From Cymbidium sinense (taxonomy: Eukaryota > Streptophyta > Magnoliopsida > Asparagales > Orchidaceae), in the NCBI GenBank assembly GCA_021442155.1, contig CM038221.1, positions 25,729,906-25,793,905 of the forward strand: a DNA stretch of 64,000 bases, read 5' to 3'. The notes below the pieces were generated by a model, which was not told the DNA's origin, did no database searches, and saw nothing but the letters and a program-made list of their open reading frames with translations. The translations under genes were made by a program, and so were the position numbers. Of the stretch, positions 34,271 through 47,100 are shown in pieces (the first letter of the stretch is position 1; each line of letters begins with the position of its first letter).

Positions 34271-35829
34271 AAATTCAAAATTCAAAAATCTATAGAGATC
34301 TGATACAAATTCATTTCTCATTGCGATTCTTACATCGATTCAATAGATTGAGTTTAGTCTCTTATAATTGTTGAAATGGCGGTTCGAAGTTTTTTTACCT
34401 TCCCCATGGTATGGATCGGCTTTGGATCAAGACTTCCCCATCTAGACCATACTTTGATTCACTTTGGTGATTTGAGAGGGATTACTTGTGAGGGCACTCC
34501 CCTCACTGTTAGTAGGACCACAATGGCCGGATGAAGCCGATCATCAGATTGACTTACCTCATTTTCGATGTCTCCTCATTGAAGAAAAAAGTGGGTACCA
34601 CCTTAGTCATAGTGCAAGTACCATCGATTGTTGCGGTATGCCCTAGGGTTTCTCATGCTACCCAGGTGAGGGCTAGCACCATCTCATATGTACCCTCCAA
34701 GGGTAAGGCTCCCCTAGTCTCAGGGCTTGCCTTCCCTACATTTAAGTATGGTTCTAGCTCACACTCCTTCCATCCTACCCATACATAGCATATGAATAAG
34801 AACTGCTTGACCAAGAGGTACCACACTAGGATTTCCAGAGAGTTAGAGGTAGTAGCCCAATTAGTTGTGGATGAGTTTCTCATTATTGCTTCACCACTGG
34901 TTACAGAAAACTAATTCCATCATCTCTAGATAGAGAGAGGATGTCAAGGATTTCACCTCCTCAGTGGTGCATTTTTGACAGTTTCTAGAGGAGGTCATAT
35001 GCGGCCTCATCTATCTTACAGGTAGGCGAGCATATGGATTTCGAGTCGACACTGGGTTTGATCTGATCTATCATCCCACATATATGGGGGAGTGGATTCG
35101 GAGGGAGAGGCCCATACAACATATATTACTAGCGAGATGGAGGTTCAGCGTTAGTCGGTACGCATCGCGATTAATTTTCCTCTTTACCTTGTGACCATCT
35201 TGAGTATCCTTCTCATTGGGACTAGCCACCATAGGAGGGCAGTTCTGTGCATAGAGAGTTGTTGGTGTCTCCACCCCATTGCTCTAGCCCTTGTCCGTCA
35301 TCGCCAGTTCAGGTTACAACATCTCCTAACCATGAAGGCCATGTCCAGGGAAATGCACACCCCGTTGGTGATCCGGCTATGGCCAAGGGATCCTACCCCT
35401 CCTACACCACCCATTGTGGTAGGGTCGAGCTCTCCTGCTCAACCTTCTGCCTGAGTGGTGGTGCGGAAAGTGTGGCGACCCCAAAGTATCGTGGTCATCC
35501 CTTCACCAACTCCGCCCATACACCTAGATGTGGACATGGTGACAGTTATTTCATATATGGTAGATGATAGTCCAGCTGCACTAGTGATAGTGGAACATCC
35601 TAGGATTGTTACCCCTCTTATAGCTAGTAGTAGTTAGGAGTGCCATTCATTCAGTGAGTATAGTCCACATAGGATTGACTCTCTAGTGACAGGTGAGGTC
35701 TGGTGCCTCTAAGTGCACGATAGTGATCACACCGATCATACTATTTACCGCCAAATGGATCATTCTTAGATGAGATAGTTGCACATTATTTCATGGAGAA
35801 GAAAGAAATCTGATGGTCGATGAAGAGAA
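34271..35829 (+). pseudogene. Decayed 5' coding region of element C (ORF1 or gag N-terminal part)
   Basis: Collinear with 19,511-20,934 in B: shared GTGAGGGCACTCCC block at 34,488, 'TCCAAGGGTAAGGCTCCCC' near 34,697, the 'GGTCGAGCTCTCCTGCTCAACCTTCT' neighbourhood near 35,422 and CCCTTCACCAACTCCGCC near 35,500. Frames overlap and shift; none covers the region. Same uncertain identity as in B. Confidence 0.5.
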
Positions 35830-37360
35830 AGTCCTTCGATCCCAATGAAGATGACTTATTGGGACTGAGTCCGCATGGTTGACACTAGAGATCTCTTCTA
35901 AACACAAGCCATGGAAGGTGATGAGGTTGATCAAGAAGACACACCAACACCTCGACACCGTTGAGGTAAGGATGAAGATTGATAGGATGACATGTTATTA
36001 AGACTTGTTAGCAAGAGTGTCATGCTTCAAATAAGCCCCTTTAGTTCATCCTACATAAATCACCGAAGTTAGTGCATGTCTTGGACCCACAAGACTCTAC
36101 TAAGCAAGGTATTAGCAGAGAAGGTAGTGGAAAGTACCTCCATATAAGAAAAGATGTAAAATCCATGGTTGAGTAGTGAAGGAAGCTTTGGCTCAAGCCG
36201 AGGATCATCCCAAAGGGTAGACCCTACAGGAATTTGATGCTATCCAAGATCCCAAGGGTCCTTTCCTTCAAAAGCTTTGATAGTGGAAACCCAAGGCATA
36301 CATAGCACATTTCATGGCTTATTACAACTAGTGGGAGATGCTTTACTATTCACCTTTTTTGTTAGTAGCCTAATGGTATTGCTTTCAATTGGTATTGAAC
36401 GCCAATGGTTCAAGAAAGACATTTGTCGTTAGAGCAACTCTTCATCAAGAGGTTTGTTGAGCTCAAAGGTTACTAGTGATCTCATTGTAGCACAACAACA
36501 CCCGGTGAGTCACTTATTGATTATATTCTTCCGAGTATGAAGTGTGCTTGTCTAAACAACATGCCATTGAGATTCTCTTGAAGAATATCCATGGCCACCT
36601 TCATGCTTAAAGATCATTTTGAGAAGCTAATCAACAAGGAGAGGCCAAACAATTGCCTTTTCAAGATCGGTTGCCTAAGCATAAGCCACATAAGGTCTAC
36701 GAGAAGAAGCCAAGAGCAGTAACAATGATTGACAAGGGGAAGCAGCCAATTAGAGATCAGTCTGAGAGACCACGACCTTAGCAGCCTCCACCTCCTTTGT
36801 CACCACCGAGGCAACCATCGCCTCCACCTCCCTCCACCACAACCACCCTCACCATACCACCAACGCAACATGCATATCCGCGCCGTAGCTATGGTCCACC
36901 TACTCTTTTAGATAAGTTAAATAAAACCTTATTCTTTTAAGAGGGAGGTAATCAAGAAAATCTTTAAGAATCTCTTAAAGAAACTTGATTTTTAGCTACC
37001 CGAGCCTAGGAGACTGGAGGAAGTAGGAAAAGTCATGATCCAAACTTTTTCCCTTACCACCGAATACTAGGCCACATTTTAGAGGATTGCTTCATATTCA
37101 AGGACTAGCTTGAACACAATTTCAAGACCGGTGCTGTAGTTATCCCAAAGGAATACCTTATGGAACAACCTTCCATTTCCATTAGGGTAATCCTTGGGGA
37201 TACATGTGATCCTACCAAAACTAAAGAAGGTTGGGACATTTCTTTGTCCAAAATCTTTAAGAAGATAATTCAGAAGATCAAGAAGCTTTATTTAGTGCTG
37301 AGTCATCAAACCTCCAACACCAAGGAAGGTTTGCAAGTCCAACTCTAGGAAAGTGGGAGC
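35830..37360 (+). pseudogene. gag: gag of element C
   Basis: The acidic motif FDPNEDDLLG is at about 35,837. The coiled-coil and capsid core follow to about 36,700 with many gaps: GNPRH near 36,290, LFIKRFVELKG near 36,440, LKNIHG near 36,580. A Pro-rich stretch (36,780-36,870) precedes the zinc-knuckle-like YHRILGHILEDC (about 37,055-37,090) and FIFKD-stop-LE. The segment MEQPSISIRVILGDTCDPTKTKEGWD (37,160-37,237) remains open and matches B at 22,360-22,440. Compared with B, dozens of 1-20 base deletions destroy the frame. Confidence 0.85.
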
Positions 37361-37639
37361 AACAACAACAACATGTGTCAGGATAGCCCTTAGATAGCCA
37401 TAGACCATGTCCAGCCTCCAGCCATAGCTTCCACACGACTTCTTCCATTTCTAGCTCTTCTATTTCTTCTACTAGTAGAACTCTTGTATCAGGATCAAAT
37501 CCCTTACTCCACTCACTTTACTTGACTACTTTGTATAAATCCAAATAATTCCAAGAAATTTAAGAATAAAGCTAGTTTGAATTACATCTATGTCATTGTC
37601 TTCTTTTATTCCTAATGATAACTCTTCAAGTCTAAAATA

Positions 37640-38545
37640 ACTATAAAATTGATCTTTCTTTTGATTCGTGAGTTGGACTTTCCAACTAAATACTAGGGTT
37701 CACCTCTTGAGATAGACTTGGAATCATCCCATTCTAGGGTCCCATAGAAAATAGGTGAGCTGATGTAGAACCTTCCACCACCTTGCCACAAGAGATCACT
37801 CGTCCTCCATAGTGGCAAGGTTCTACCTCCAAAAGACACCTCAAGATAGGGAAATAAGTCATTGGTACTAAAGATCAGAAGCCCTTCCACAAGATGCTCC
37901 ACCCTTGGATATGCTGAAGACAATCAAGGTGGACTATAACATCCTTTCTCATCTAAGAAAGTTGCCATCTAAGCATATATGATGCCCTTATCTTATCCAA
38001 AGAGATGAGGGAATCACTAATCAAGGCCCTCCTTGATCTCGAAATATGCTTAGCCTTGACGCTATAGGTGAGAAGCACATTATGCAAAAGAATCCCAAGA
38101 GATCACCTTCACATGAAGACCTTTCTTCTGGGACTTGGAGCACAACCGCCCCCCTACATCACATGGACAATGGACAAAGTTTCTCGGATTCAGTGCATTG
38201 GTGAATATATGAGTTTAAAGACCTTGCCTATTTGAAGATCGACATCTCTACACAGAAGATGGATGATGTTGAGGATTCAATGATCAAGGTGAGGCTTTAG
38301 GTTCTATAGTGTTACCTTTGGAGATAGGTGAGGAAGATCGCCAAGTTCTACATCATTGATTCAAACACTTCGCTTCACGCCGCTTGGTAGGCCTTGGATA
38401 CATCGAATAAGATCATCCTCCCTTCATCGCATCAAGTTCAAAAAAAAGATGGAATTGAATACCATGTCAATGGATGAAAAGCCATTTTAGTTAGAGGTTG
38501 AGATTTATGAGGATGTGACCTACTATCTTCCTCAAAACACCCTTT
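37640..38545 (+). pseudogene. Protease region of element C
   Basis: Matches B's protease region: 'CACCTCTTGAGATAGACTTGG' start near 37,700, the 'AGTGGCAAGGTTCTACCTCC' block near 37,810, YEDVTYYLP-like end near 38,505. At the active site (about 38,189-38,205) the text reads GGATTCAGTGCATTGGTGAAT: the Asp codon GAT is still present where B has AAT, but a one-base loss breaks the frame. Non-functional. Confidence 0.75.
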
Positions 38546-38559
38546 CTCATGAACTTGGA

Positions 38560-38775
38560 CAAATGAAAACCAAAAGAAAAAAGAAAATAAAAAAATAAAA
38601 GATAAAAGAAAATGAAAAGAAAAATAAAAGTCCAAGTGAACAAGAAAGGGAAAAAGAAGAAATAGATCCATATCACATTCCACTCAGTTCATTCCATCAT
38701 AAACATTATGGTATTCAACCTCCACCAAGTAGAGGCAGAGGCAAAAATAGAGGCTCTAGAGGTGGAGACCCCTAG
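38560..38775 (+). pseudogene. Lys/Glu-rich and Arg/Gly-rich linker of element C polyprotein
   Basis: A purine-rich K/E stretch (38,560-38,660), then RGRGKNRGSRGG-like sequence (38,728-38,770), collinear with 23,836-24,060 in B. Confidence 0.55.
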
Positions 38776-39060
38776 TTGGCCTCACCAATAGAGGTCATGT
38801 TCCAGTTCATAGAGTACCCTACTATTCACATAGACTTGGAATCCGGGATGAGTCTAATATGAGTAGTATACAAGCCAACCCCTCATGGTCCATTGAGGTG
38901 ACTGATCCGCAGAGATGAAGACCAGGCCTCCAAGCAAAGCAAAGTATTCAAATCTAATTTTATATGAAACTATTAGGCAAATAGCTAGCTGGGACCTTAC
39001 CTCACTTACATCTCGAAAGTTGAAGGTTTAGTAGTTAAGGAAGTCCCTAAGTCTAGTGAC

Positions 39061-40245
39061 ATGAAGCAAAGAAGTTCTTTTGGGATCATCATCCTCAAGC
39101 CTCAAGTTGATGTAGATCTTGAGGAAGATACTTTTAAAGAATTAATGGAATTACCTTTTGACTTTACTCCTTGTGTTCAAAATCTTATACAAAGGTTTAG
39201 TTCCTCACATATGGTCCAAACAATACTTCAAAACATATGGAACAATACAGTGGAAGCACAATCAAGAGCGACTAGATTCTGATGTGGGTCCTAGGATGAT
39301 GAAGATTATTGATTACCAATCATTTAGACTGATAGTTTCTTCTCACACATCCCAACTCTTATGAGAATGTGTTTAGAAACTCATGATTTAGATGATCTCC
39401 AAGTCAAAGAGGCGCCAATTTGAAGAGGAGATTCATTCAACAATCGAAGCTTAAAGAAATCAACTGATAGAAGAAAATCCATGCCCAACATACATCGCTT
39501 TGTTGAATGAAGAAAATCAATGACTTAGTTAGGCTATTGATGAGTTTAAAGACTACTGCATGGAGTTATGAAGAGATGCCCTGATTTGACATGTAGTCCA
39601 CAAGCTAATAGCCCTAACACTACCCCTTTTAAGCAAGTGCCTAGATGCATGTGATTAAAAATTCAACAACAAGTCATTTCTGAAGTCAAGAAACTAATCA
39701 ATGTTGGTTTCATCAGGGAAGAAAAATATCCTACCTGGTTAGTTAGTGTCATCCCAGTTAAGAAGAAGAATGGCCAAATTCACATTTGCATCGATTTTGG
39801 GACTTAAATAAGGCATGTCCTAAGGATGAGTTTCCTCTTCCTATAGAATTAATGGTGGACATTGCCTCATCTCATAATTTTCTTTCATGGATGGATCATC
39901 TAGCTATAACCAAATCAAGATGTCTCAAGATGAAAGAAACACTTAACCGATCGAATCTTCTATTATAGGTCATGCCTTAAAAAATGCTGCTACATACCCA
40001 ACGCCATGACTCGATCTTCAATGAACTCATCCATCAGTTGAGTGCTACGTTGATGATCTAGTAGTCAAGAGTAGAGAAAAGGAAGACCTCTTTGACTTGA
40101 GAGTAGTTTTCAAATGGTTAAGATAATAAAACCTAAAATGAATCCCCAAGTGTGCATTCGAAGTCACGTGGAAATTCCTGGGTTTATTATTGACACCGGG
40201 GAATAGAAATAGATCCAGAAAAGATCAAAGTTATTTTAGAAATGT
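39061..40245 (+). pseudogene. Pre-RT segment and reverse transcriptase of element C
   Basis: Pre-RT part 39,061-39,480 (LMELPFDFTPCVQNLIQRF). The RT proper begins near 39,530; EVKKLINVGFIREEKYPTWLVSVIPVKKKNGQIHICIDFG (39,683-39,805) is the fingers region of gypsy RT. The palm MDGSSGYNQ block is degraded (39,888-39,920). The catalytic YVDD is intact at 40,046-40,057 and followed by LVVKSREKEDLF. It ends IKVILEMSPPKSLTQL at 40,213-40,270, uninterrupted, which shows what B looked like before C inserted. Frameshifts and stops throughout. Confidence 0.85.
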
Positions 40246-40700
40246 CACCTCCTAAGAGTTTAACTCAACTCGATCCTTTCAAGGATGGTCGGCATATCTA
40301 AGATGCTTTATCTCAAACCTATGGAGATGCACACCCTCAAGGATGCCAAGTTCAAGTGAGATGATAAGTGTAGCATGCTCAAGACATCAAAGAGTATTTG
40401 GTGAAGCCGCCTAGTAGCCCCTATCCCCAAGTACCCTATCCTTATACCGCATTGATGACCTCTCTTTTATGGCCCAAGCCAATGATGAAGGGAAGGAGAG
40501 CGCTCTCAACTACCTCAACTGTCATCTGATTCTTGCTAAAGCAAACTATCCACCTATTGAGAAACATTGCCTAGCTTTGATCTTTGCATCCCAAAAGCTA
40601 TGACATTATATGCTTTCTCATAAGGTGAACTTAATCTCCTGAACCAATCCACTACATTATCTCATGACATGACACAATTCCGATGTTAGCTTACAGTCCA
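40246..40700 (+). pseudogene. RT connection and first RNase H (gypsy type) of element C
   Basis: Contains LTQL, PMEMHTLKDAKFK-DDKCSML and, further on, the block equivalent to YPSIEKHYLALIFASKKL (40,548-40,605: PPIEKHCLALIFASQKL). This is the C-terminal end of the gypsy RNase H that follows RT. Decayed. Confidence 0.7.
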
Positions 40701-40799
40701 TGATACTCTCATAGTTTGATATCATTCCCTCTAAGGTGTGCACTTGCGATTTCTAGCAAATACACACATGTGATTCTTCACTTAGTGATGATCTCCATG

Positions 40800-41225
40800 A
40801 TGAACAAATCATGTACTTAGGGGAGGCCGATAACCGCCGATGGGAGATGTATTTTGATGGTGCTGCTTATTTTCTTAAAGGTGAAGCACCACGATCTATT
40901 CTCCCAAGGAAGGCAGGGGTAGGACTAGTTCTTCTAATTCCAAACTGCAATGTGATGAGATTCTCTTACTATCAATTCAACCAACAATGAAAAAGTATGA
41001 GGCTTAATTGTGTCCGAGTCACCATCAAGAACATCAACATCTTTGGGGATTCTCTTGGAACCCAGATTGCCGTCCTATCCTCAAACTAAAAGTCATTACT
41101 AATATACCCCATGTCAGGTTGGCCCAGTCAAGTTATTTCTAAGGTTCCTCAAGGAGAATACAAGAGAGATGCCTTGGCCAAACTTGTTAAAGAACATATC
41201 TTATCATTGACAAGTCTTATTTGAT
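40800..41225 (+). pseudogene. Second RNase H (archaeal type) of element C
   Basis: DNRRWEMYFDGAAYF (40,828-40,875) starts the domain; GVGLVLLIPNCNVMRFSY follows. The NNEA..YEAL block is shortened by deletion; IFGDS (about 41,040) and DALAKL (about 41,170) are visible. An extra archaeal-type RNase H beside the normal one is a known character of Tat-lineage elements. It would remove RNA from the RNA:DNA hybrid. Confidence 0.8.
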
Positions 41226-42085
41226 GAGATTGCCAAAATGGACAAGGAGTCGATTGAGGCAACCTCATAGATTGAACATTGAACTACCTCAAGAAAGGTC
41301 ACAAGAAACAAAAAGATCTCTCTCCTATCGGTCACTGGTCCTTGACCAAATGTGGTTAGATTGCCAAACAATATCAGTTCTCCATACATTAGAAGGACAA
41401 AGATGAAGAAACTAGATCAACGGCCATGAAGACATGATGATTAGGAGATGCCATCAAGGCATGATGTATATAAACAACCACCCAACATTCTACATTGGCT
41501 CATGGCCGCTTGAGTGTTGGGTACCAACATTGTAGGTCCATTGATCCCAAGGGGCATTGATCTTTATCCACGAATTTTTTCCAAGTGGTGAAACCATCCC
41601 ACTTGAGTCACAACTCAAAGATGTTTCAAAGAACCATATCAGTATATAGTTCCTTGACAAATTATATTCAATGGTACTACATTCAAAGTGGATCAAATTT
41701 ACAAGATTGGAGATTCCCCTACTACCCAAAGCAATGGCCTTCAACAAAACTCTCATCCATCTTAAAAGACAGTGGAATTGGGTTGAAGCCTGTGGCCTAC
41801 CGCACAACTAAACTCAAACTCGTACCCCATTTGTTAGTGGGTCTCAAGTTGTTCTTCTTTTAGAAGTTCAACTCCCATCAATAAAAGATGTAACAAGATC
41901 ACAGTAGAATGGAAAGTGTTAAAGAGATTGAAGGTTTGGAGAGTCACCATCACCAAAACTTGAGTGTATAACAAGATTATCACATCATTGATCAGAAACA
42001 AGAGAACCCATGTGGAAATAATCCTATTTGAAAACAATTACAAAAAAATGAAAAACGATCATTCATCAACCTTCTTTCAAAGAAT
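41226..42085 (+). pseudogene. Integrase of element C (heavily deleted)
   Basis: Fragments match B's integrase in order: 'CTCTCTCCTATCGGTCACTGGTCCTTTGACC'-like block near 41,317, GAAATCATATC..GGTACTACATTCAAA near 41,628-41,690, MAFNKTLIHLKRQWN near 41,730-41,775, and the block equivalent to FVVSLGLKLF near 41,830. The second Asp motif and the GPY/F end are missing or unreadable. It is about half the length of the B copy. Confidence 0.7.
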
Positions 42086-44102
42086 GCTTGTTCATAATCC
42101 ATGTGCGTAGGTGTAAGAGTCCCCAAGAATTCTCTTTTCACACAAACACAAATCTTTTATCTCGATTTTTTGATGTGGAGCAAGCCCCTGTGCACTCACT
42201 CATTAGTCGCTCTAGGTGCATCTACCTCACTAGTATGTCACCCTAGTGGTCATTTGTTGGAGGATATGAGTCCCCTAGCTTTCTTCCTAACTTGACAATT
42301 ACAAACCAATGAGAGCCTTGTTAGTACAGTAGTCTTCACTGCCCAGCCAGTAAGCTACCTCATGTTGACTTTGCTTAAGAAGATGTGAGTCCTCATGTTT
42401 TCTTCTTGAACTAGCCATCATGCACTAACTAGGTTGAGTATATTTGAGGTTTATGATAAGTCCCCAGAGGCTCTTTCCCTCTTGACTACTTTTGAGTTGA
42501 TCTAAGTCCCCAAGGCATTCACCCAAGAGTCACTAGTCGATAGCACTCGATAAGAATGATTATCCAAAGCTAGTTTATATAAGGATGTGAGTCCCCAGCT
42601 TTCTTCCTGACGATTATTGCAAACCCATGTATTTGGTTAGTTGATGTTCCCTATGTTGAGAATGACTCACCTAGTGAGTACACCACTCTTAGTAGATGTG
42701 AGTCTCCACATTTTCTCCTTGAGTTGACACCTGAATACCTATTATATATATGACTAGCCATGTCATTTTCTCTAGTGTTGATTAACCCTTAGCCATCTCC
42801 TATGAGCACTCTATTTGAATCATGTCCTTTGTGACCCCATTTAGATACTACTCTGGTTACTTTTGGATTAGATAATTCTCCTATTTTCCTAGTAATCACC
42901 CCTGTGGTTGGAGAATCTGTTCAGCAGATGAGCAGATTCTACCTTGGTTTAGTAAATCTGAGATAGGTCTAGGATGATATAAACTCCTTCTCAGTTTGAC
43001 CCCTCACAAACTAACATGATCCATGTTAAAAAACTAAAATAAATAAAATAAACAAAACTAATTCCCTTGTGGATTAGGAATTCAATCCCCCAAAGGTCCC
43101 CTCTTCCCAAGCAAACATCCTATCTTGGGCGGAGAACTCCCTATAGAATTGCGACTACGGTTGAGATAAATTATACTGTCAGTCTAGGTCAGTTCAATCT
43201 ATTTTGTGACATGGTTACCTTGATCTCGCTTGAAAGATATAAGACTATGATGCATTCTTTCTAGCATGATTGCAAACTAGCGCCTATGTCAAGTTATATT
43301 GTCCAAAGAACCCATCACAAGATCTTTTCTAGTGGAAGATGTGAGTCCCCAAGCTTTCTTCCCTTCAATTAATCATTATAAATCATAAGGCACTCCTTTG
43401 GTCTAATAGTTCTCCCATCGGTCGGAAAGCTACTCCTTTTGTTTAAATGAGATGTCAGCTATGAGCTCTTCTTGACCCATCACAAACCAATGAAATCCAT
43501 AGAATAAATCTAAAAATTGAAATCAATCTTGACTATCTTGGAGTTTATCTAAGTCCCCCAGAGGCATTCACTCAATAGTTAGCCTTCTTTTCAATCTGTC
43601 CTCTGCTAATAGATTCCCAGAATGATCCCACTTTGAAGGATATAAGTCTAATATGATTTCATCCTAGTACAACTGTTGCATAGCGAAAGACATCCCTTTG
43701 GTTGGCTAGTCCTACTATGTGCATTAGTAGACTACCCCTTTGGATTGGTAAATTGAAGTTAGGTCTATCTCCATTTTAGTAAGGTCCATCAAACCAATAA
43801 GTCATCTCAAAATTCAAACCTCACAAAATTGAAACGAATTCAACCCTCTTCCTCGGTGGAACAAATAAAATCTTTTTATCCTCAATGAGAATCAAATCAA
43901 ACCTTTCATCCCCTTGTGGATGACTTGAACTTGCTTCCCTAGTGGAAGGTTCACACTCTATCCCTTAGTGGATTCCCTCCCTCTCTTATGTGTTGGACAT
44001 AAGTAGAGCCACATTAAAGTTCTAGATTCTTTCTATGCTCTGGATAGATTATTTTTTGTTAGTGCTTATGATCTCTTAGTTGTTGATCATTTTATCAACA
44101 CG
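42086..44102 (+). repeat. Post-integrase spacer of element C with GAGTCCCC repeats
   Basis: Non-coding. About 10 dispersed copies of a 25-35 base motif: (G)GAAGATGTGAGTCCCC, then AAGCTTTCTTCC, or the variant TAAGTCCCCAGAGGCATTCAC. Copies near 42,106, 42,254, 42,380, 42,450, 42,500, 42,582, 42,695, 43,325, 43,545. The motif ends GGAAGA and TCTTCC can pair. The rest shows no coding signal. Confidence 0.7.
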
Positions 44103-44135
44103 CGTGTGTTCCTCACACACCACACCTATTGGCTT
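44103..44135. other. Short hairpin before 3' LTR of element C
   Basis: GTGTGT (44,104-44,109) pairs with ACACAC (44,115-44,120), followed by CACACCTATTGGCTT up to the LTR. No polypurine tract is present at the LTR edge. Confidence 0.5.
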
Positions 44136-47100
44136 TGTTGACCTCATTTTAGAATGAGCTCAACCTCCATCTTATAGGACTTCTCTTAGACTTTAAGAAT
44201 TCCTTAGTCTTAAGACACATCTAGTGATTAGGTGGACACTCAACCTAACCTAGAAGACTTAGAAGAGTTAGCCATGGAATAGGTCATGCCTAGGGAAATT
44301 TCCTACCTTTAGCTTGAACCATTCCTCACTTTCCTTCCTTCAAGTCAAACTCCAAATCAATTCTATTTGATTTTCTCCAAAACTCAAATCAATTCCATGA
44401 TTAAAATCCATGATTAAAATCTATGATTGAAATCTACGATTGAAACCCAAGATCAAAATCCATCAAAATTCCTATGTCCAACTTTTTCTAAGTCCTTAAT
44501 CTTCTCTAAGGACTTAACCAAAATCATGATAAAAACCAATTCAAATCTTTGAGATTTTCTCATAATTCATTTATATTCTCATTCATATTGATATATATAT
44601 AAATAAAATATAAATTCAAATCAATCAAATCAAACCCTCAATTTAAATTCCCAATTTAGAAATTTTTCTTAAGTCATTAATCCATTAATGGACTTAGCTA
44701 AAATCAAACCATTCAAATTCATGATTTTCTTAAAACTCAATATTCTCATTTATATTCACATATATAAATGAAATATAAATCAATCAAATCAAACCTCATT
44801 ATTTAATTTAATATCTCCAATGGACTTAGCCAAAATCAACTCAAACCATTTCAAACTCATGGGATTTTCTCAAAACTCATTTATATTCACATTTATATTG
44901 ACATATGAAGTATAAATATAAATCAAATCAAAATTCTAAAGTCCATTAATTTTCCATTAATGGACTTAGCCAAAATCTTGATCAAACCATTTCAAAGTCA
45001 TGGGATTTTCTCATAATATTTATATCTCATTTATATTCACATATATAAATGAAATATAAATATAAATCAATCAAATCCAAATTCAAAAAATTCAAACTTC
45101 AAACTCCAAACTTCAAAATTTTCCTAAGTCCTTTAAATCCTTCTTAATGGACTTAGCCCAAATCATGATTAAACCACTTCAAATCCTTGAAATTTTATCA
45201 TGATCAATTTATATTCTCATTTATATTCACATATATAAATTAAATATAAATTCAAACAATCAAAACCAATTCCAAACATCAAACTCAAATCCACTCAAAA
45301 TCCAATCTAAGCCTTTCAAGTCAAAATCTTGTACTTAGCCAAGTCAACTTTAAATCAAGCCAAACCCTTTTTTTTCACTCATGATTCAATCAACCCTACA
45401 ATCATGAGCTCATATATAAATACAAACTCCAATCAAACAATCAAAATCAAACCAAAATCCTTTCATATTCTTCCTTGAATATGAAATTATTAAATGATCA
45501 AAACCCATTTGACTTCAAACCACTTGTAAATGGATTTATATTTCAATCATAAGTCCATATACAAGATCAATCAACTCAAATCTAGACCAAGCCATTTGAC
45601 CCACTTAGTCTCACTTGACCCAAAGTGACCTAAAGTACCCTTATGAGCCAAATTCTAATCCTAACCAAATTGGATTTAACCAAACTCATATCCTCTCATC
45701 ATGATCAACAATCATCATGGATGATCAATCAATCAAATTGGGTCAAACCAAGTCAAACCTAAGGGTTGAGTCAACACTTAACCCAAAATGAAACCTAACA
45801 TAGCCAAATTCCACCATAGGCCAAATTGATTGAAACCATTGATCTAAGTTCACTCATGACCTATGTTTGAACTTGACCAAGCCAACATTTGAGCCTAACC
45901 TAGCCCAATTGGCAACTTGACCCAAGTTGACCTAATTTGACCTAAAAGTCAAAATATGTCAAAACTTGATCTAAGCCAAATTGATCCAAACTAATGGGTC
46001 AAGTTCATTCCAAATCACTTGTTGAACTTGACCAAAGCCTCAATTGGCGAACTAGACTCCAAATCTGACCTAGACCCAACATGACCTAAAGGGTCATGTT
46101 GAGCCAAATTTGAACTTAACCAAAATTGATTGGAAACAAAGATATCAATCCACCCATATGACTAACTAACCTTAAACTGGCTTTGACTCAGCCTAAATAG
46201 GTCAACAATATCAATCTTGACCCATTTGACCCAAAAAAAAGTCATATGAGCCAAATTCAAAACTATACCAAATTGAATCAAACCAAAGTCACCAAAACAT
46301 TTCAAATGGTCATATGAACTTGACCCAACCCTTGTTTTGACCCAATTTGACCAATTGGTCAACTTGACTCAAATTGACCTATTTTGACCTAAATGGGTCA
46401 ACATGAGCCAAACCCTATCAAATGAATTCTAAATCTCATGAAACTTGGCCATACCTAGTTTCGCCACATACCCAACATATCCAAAGTAAAAAAATAACAA
46501 ATGACCATTCTACCCTAGGCCATAGAACAAATTTTGATCTAATGGGTAATTTGGTCATACCCTCTTCATATCACTTGAGGCTTTCCTAAAAGCTCAAGGG
46601 GACTAATGAAGAGTGGTGCACCCAACCCAATGGGTTTGGGTCAGCCCATTGGTCCTAGACCAAACCTCACCATGGGTCAAAATTGAAATTCAAACTCCCT
46701 CTCACCCAATTCAAGCACATGGGAGGTTGGCAATCCACCTTGGATCAAACCACCATGTGCAACTCAAATCAAACAACCCACTCCTAAGCTCAATTGATCA
46801 AAATGGCAAGTGGATGGACAACCATGCTCCTCCCACAAAGGATCCCATTTCCTTGAGTTTCTAGCCATTTTCCATCCTCAATTTTTTTTGAGAAAAAAAT
46901 AGAGAGGAAAATTGAAGAGCTAACTTTCTCCATACTCAATTTCCACCCAATTGCTTTTGCACATTTCAGGGAGCTCTCATGCACCCAAGCTTCCATTGAG
47001 TTCCAAGAGAAGGGATCAAAGTCAAAGAGCAAGAGGAGTTGGTCCATAAAGCAATTAACCTAACCTCAAGAGCTCATTCTTCCAACACAGCTTTGTCTCA

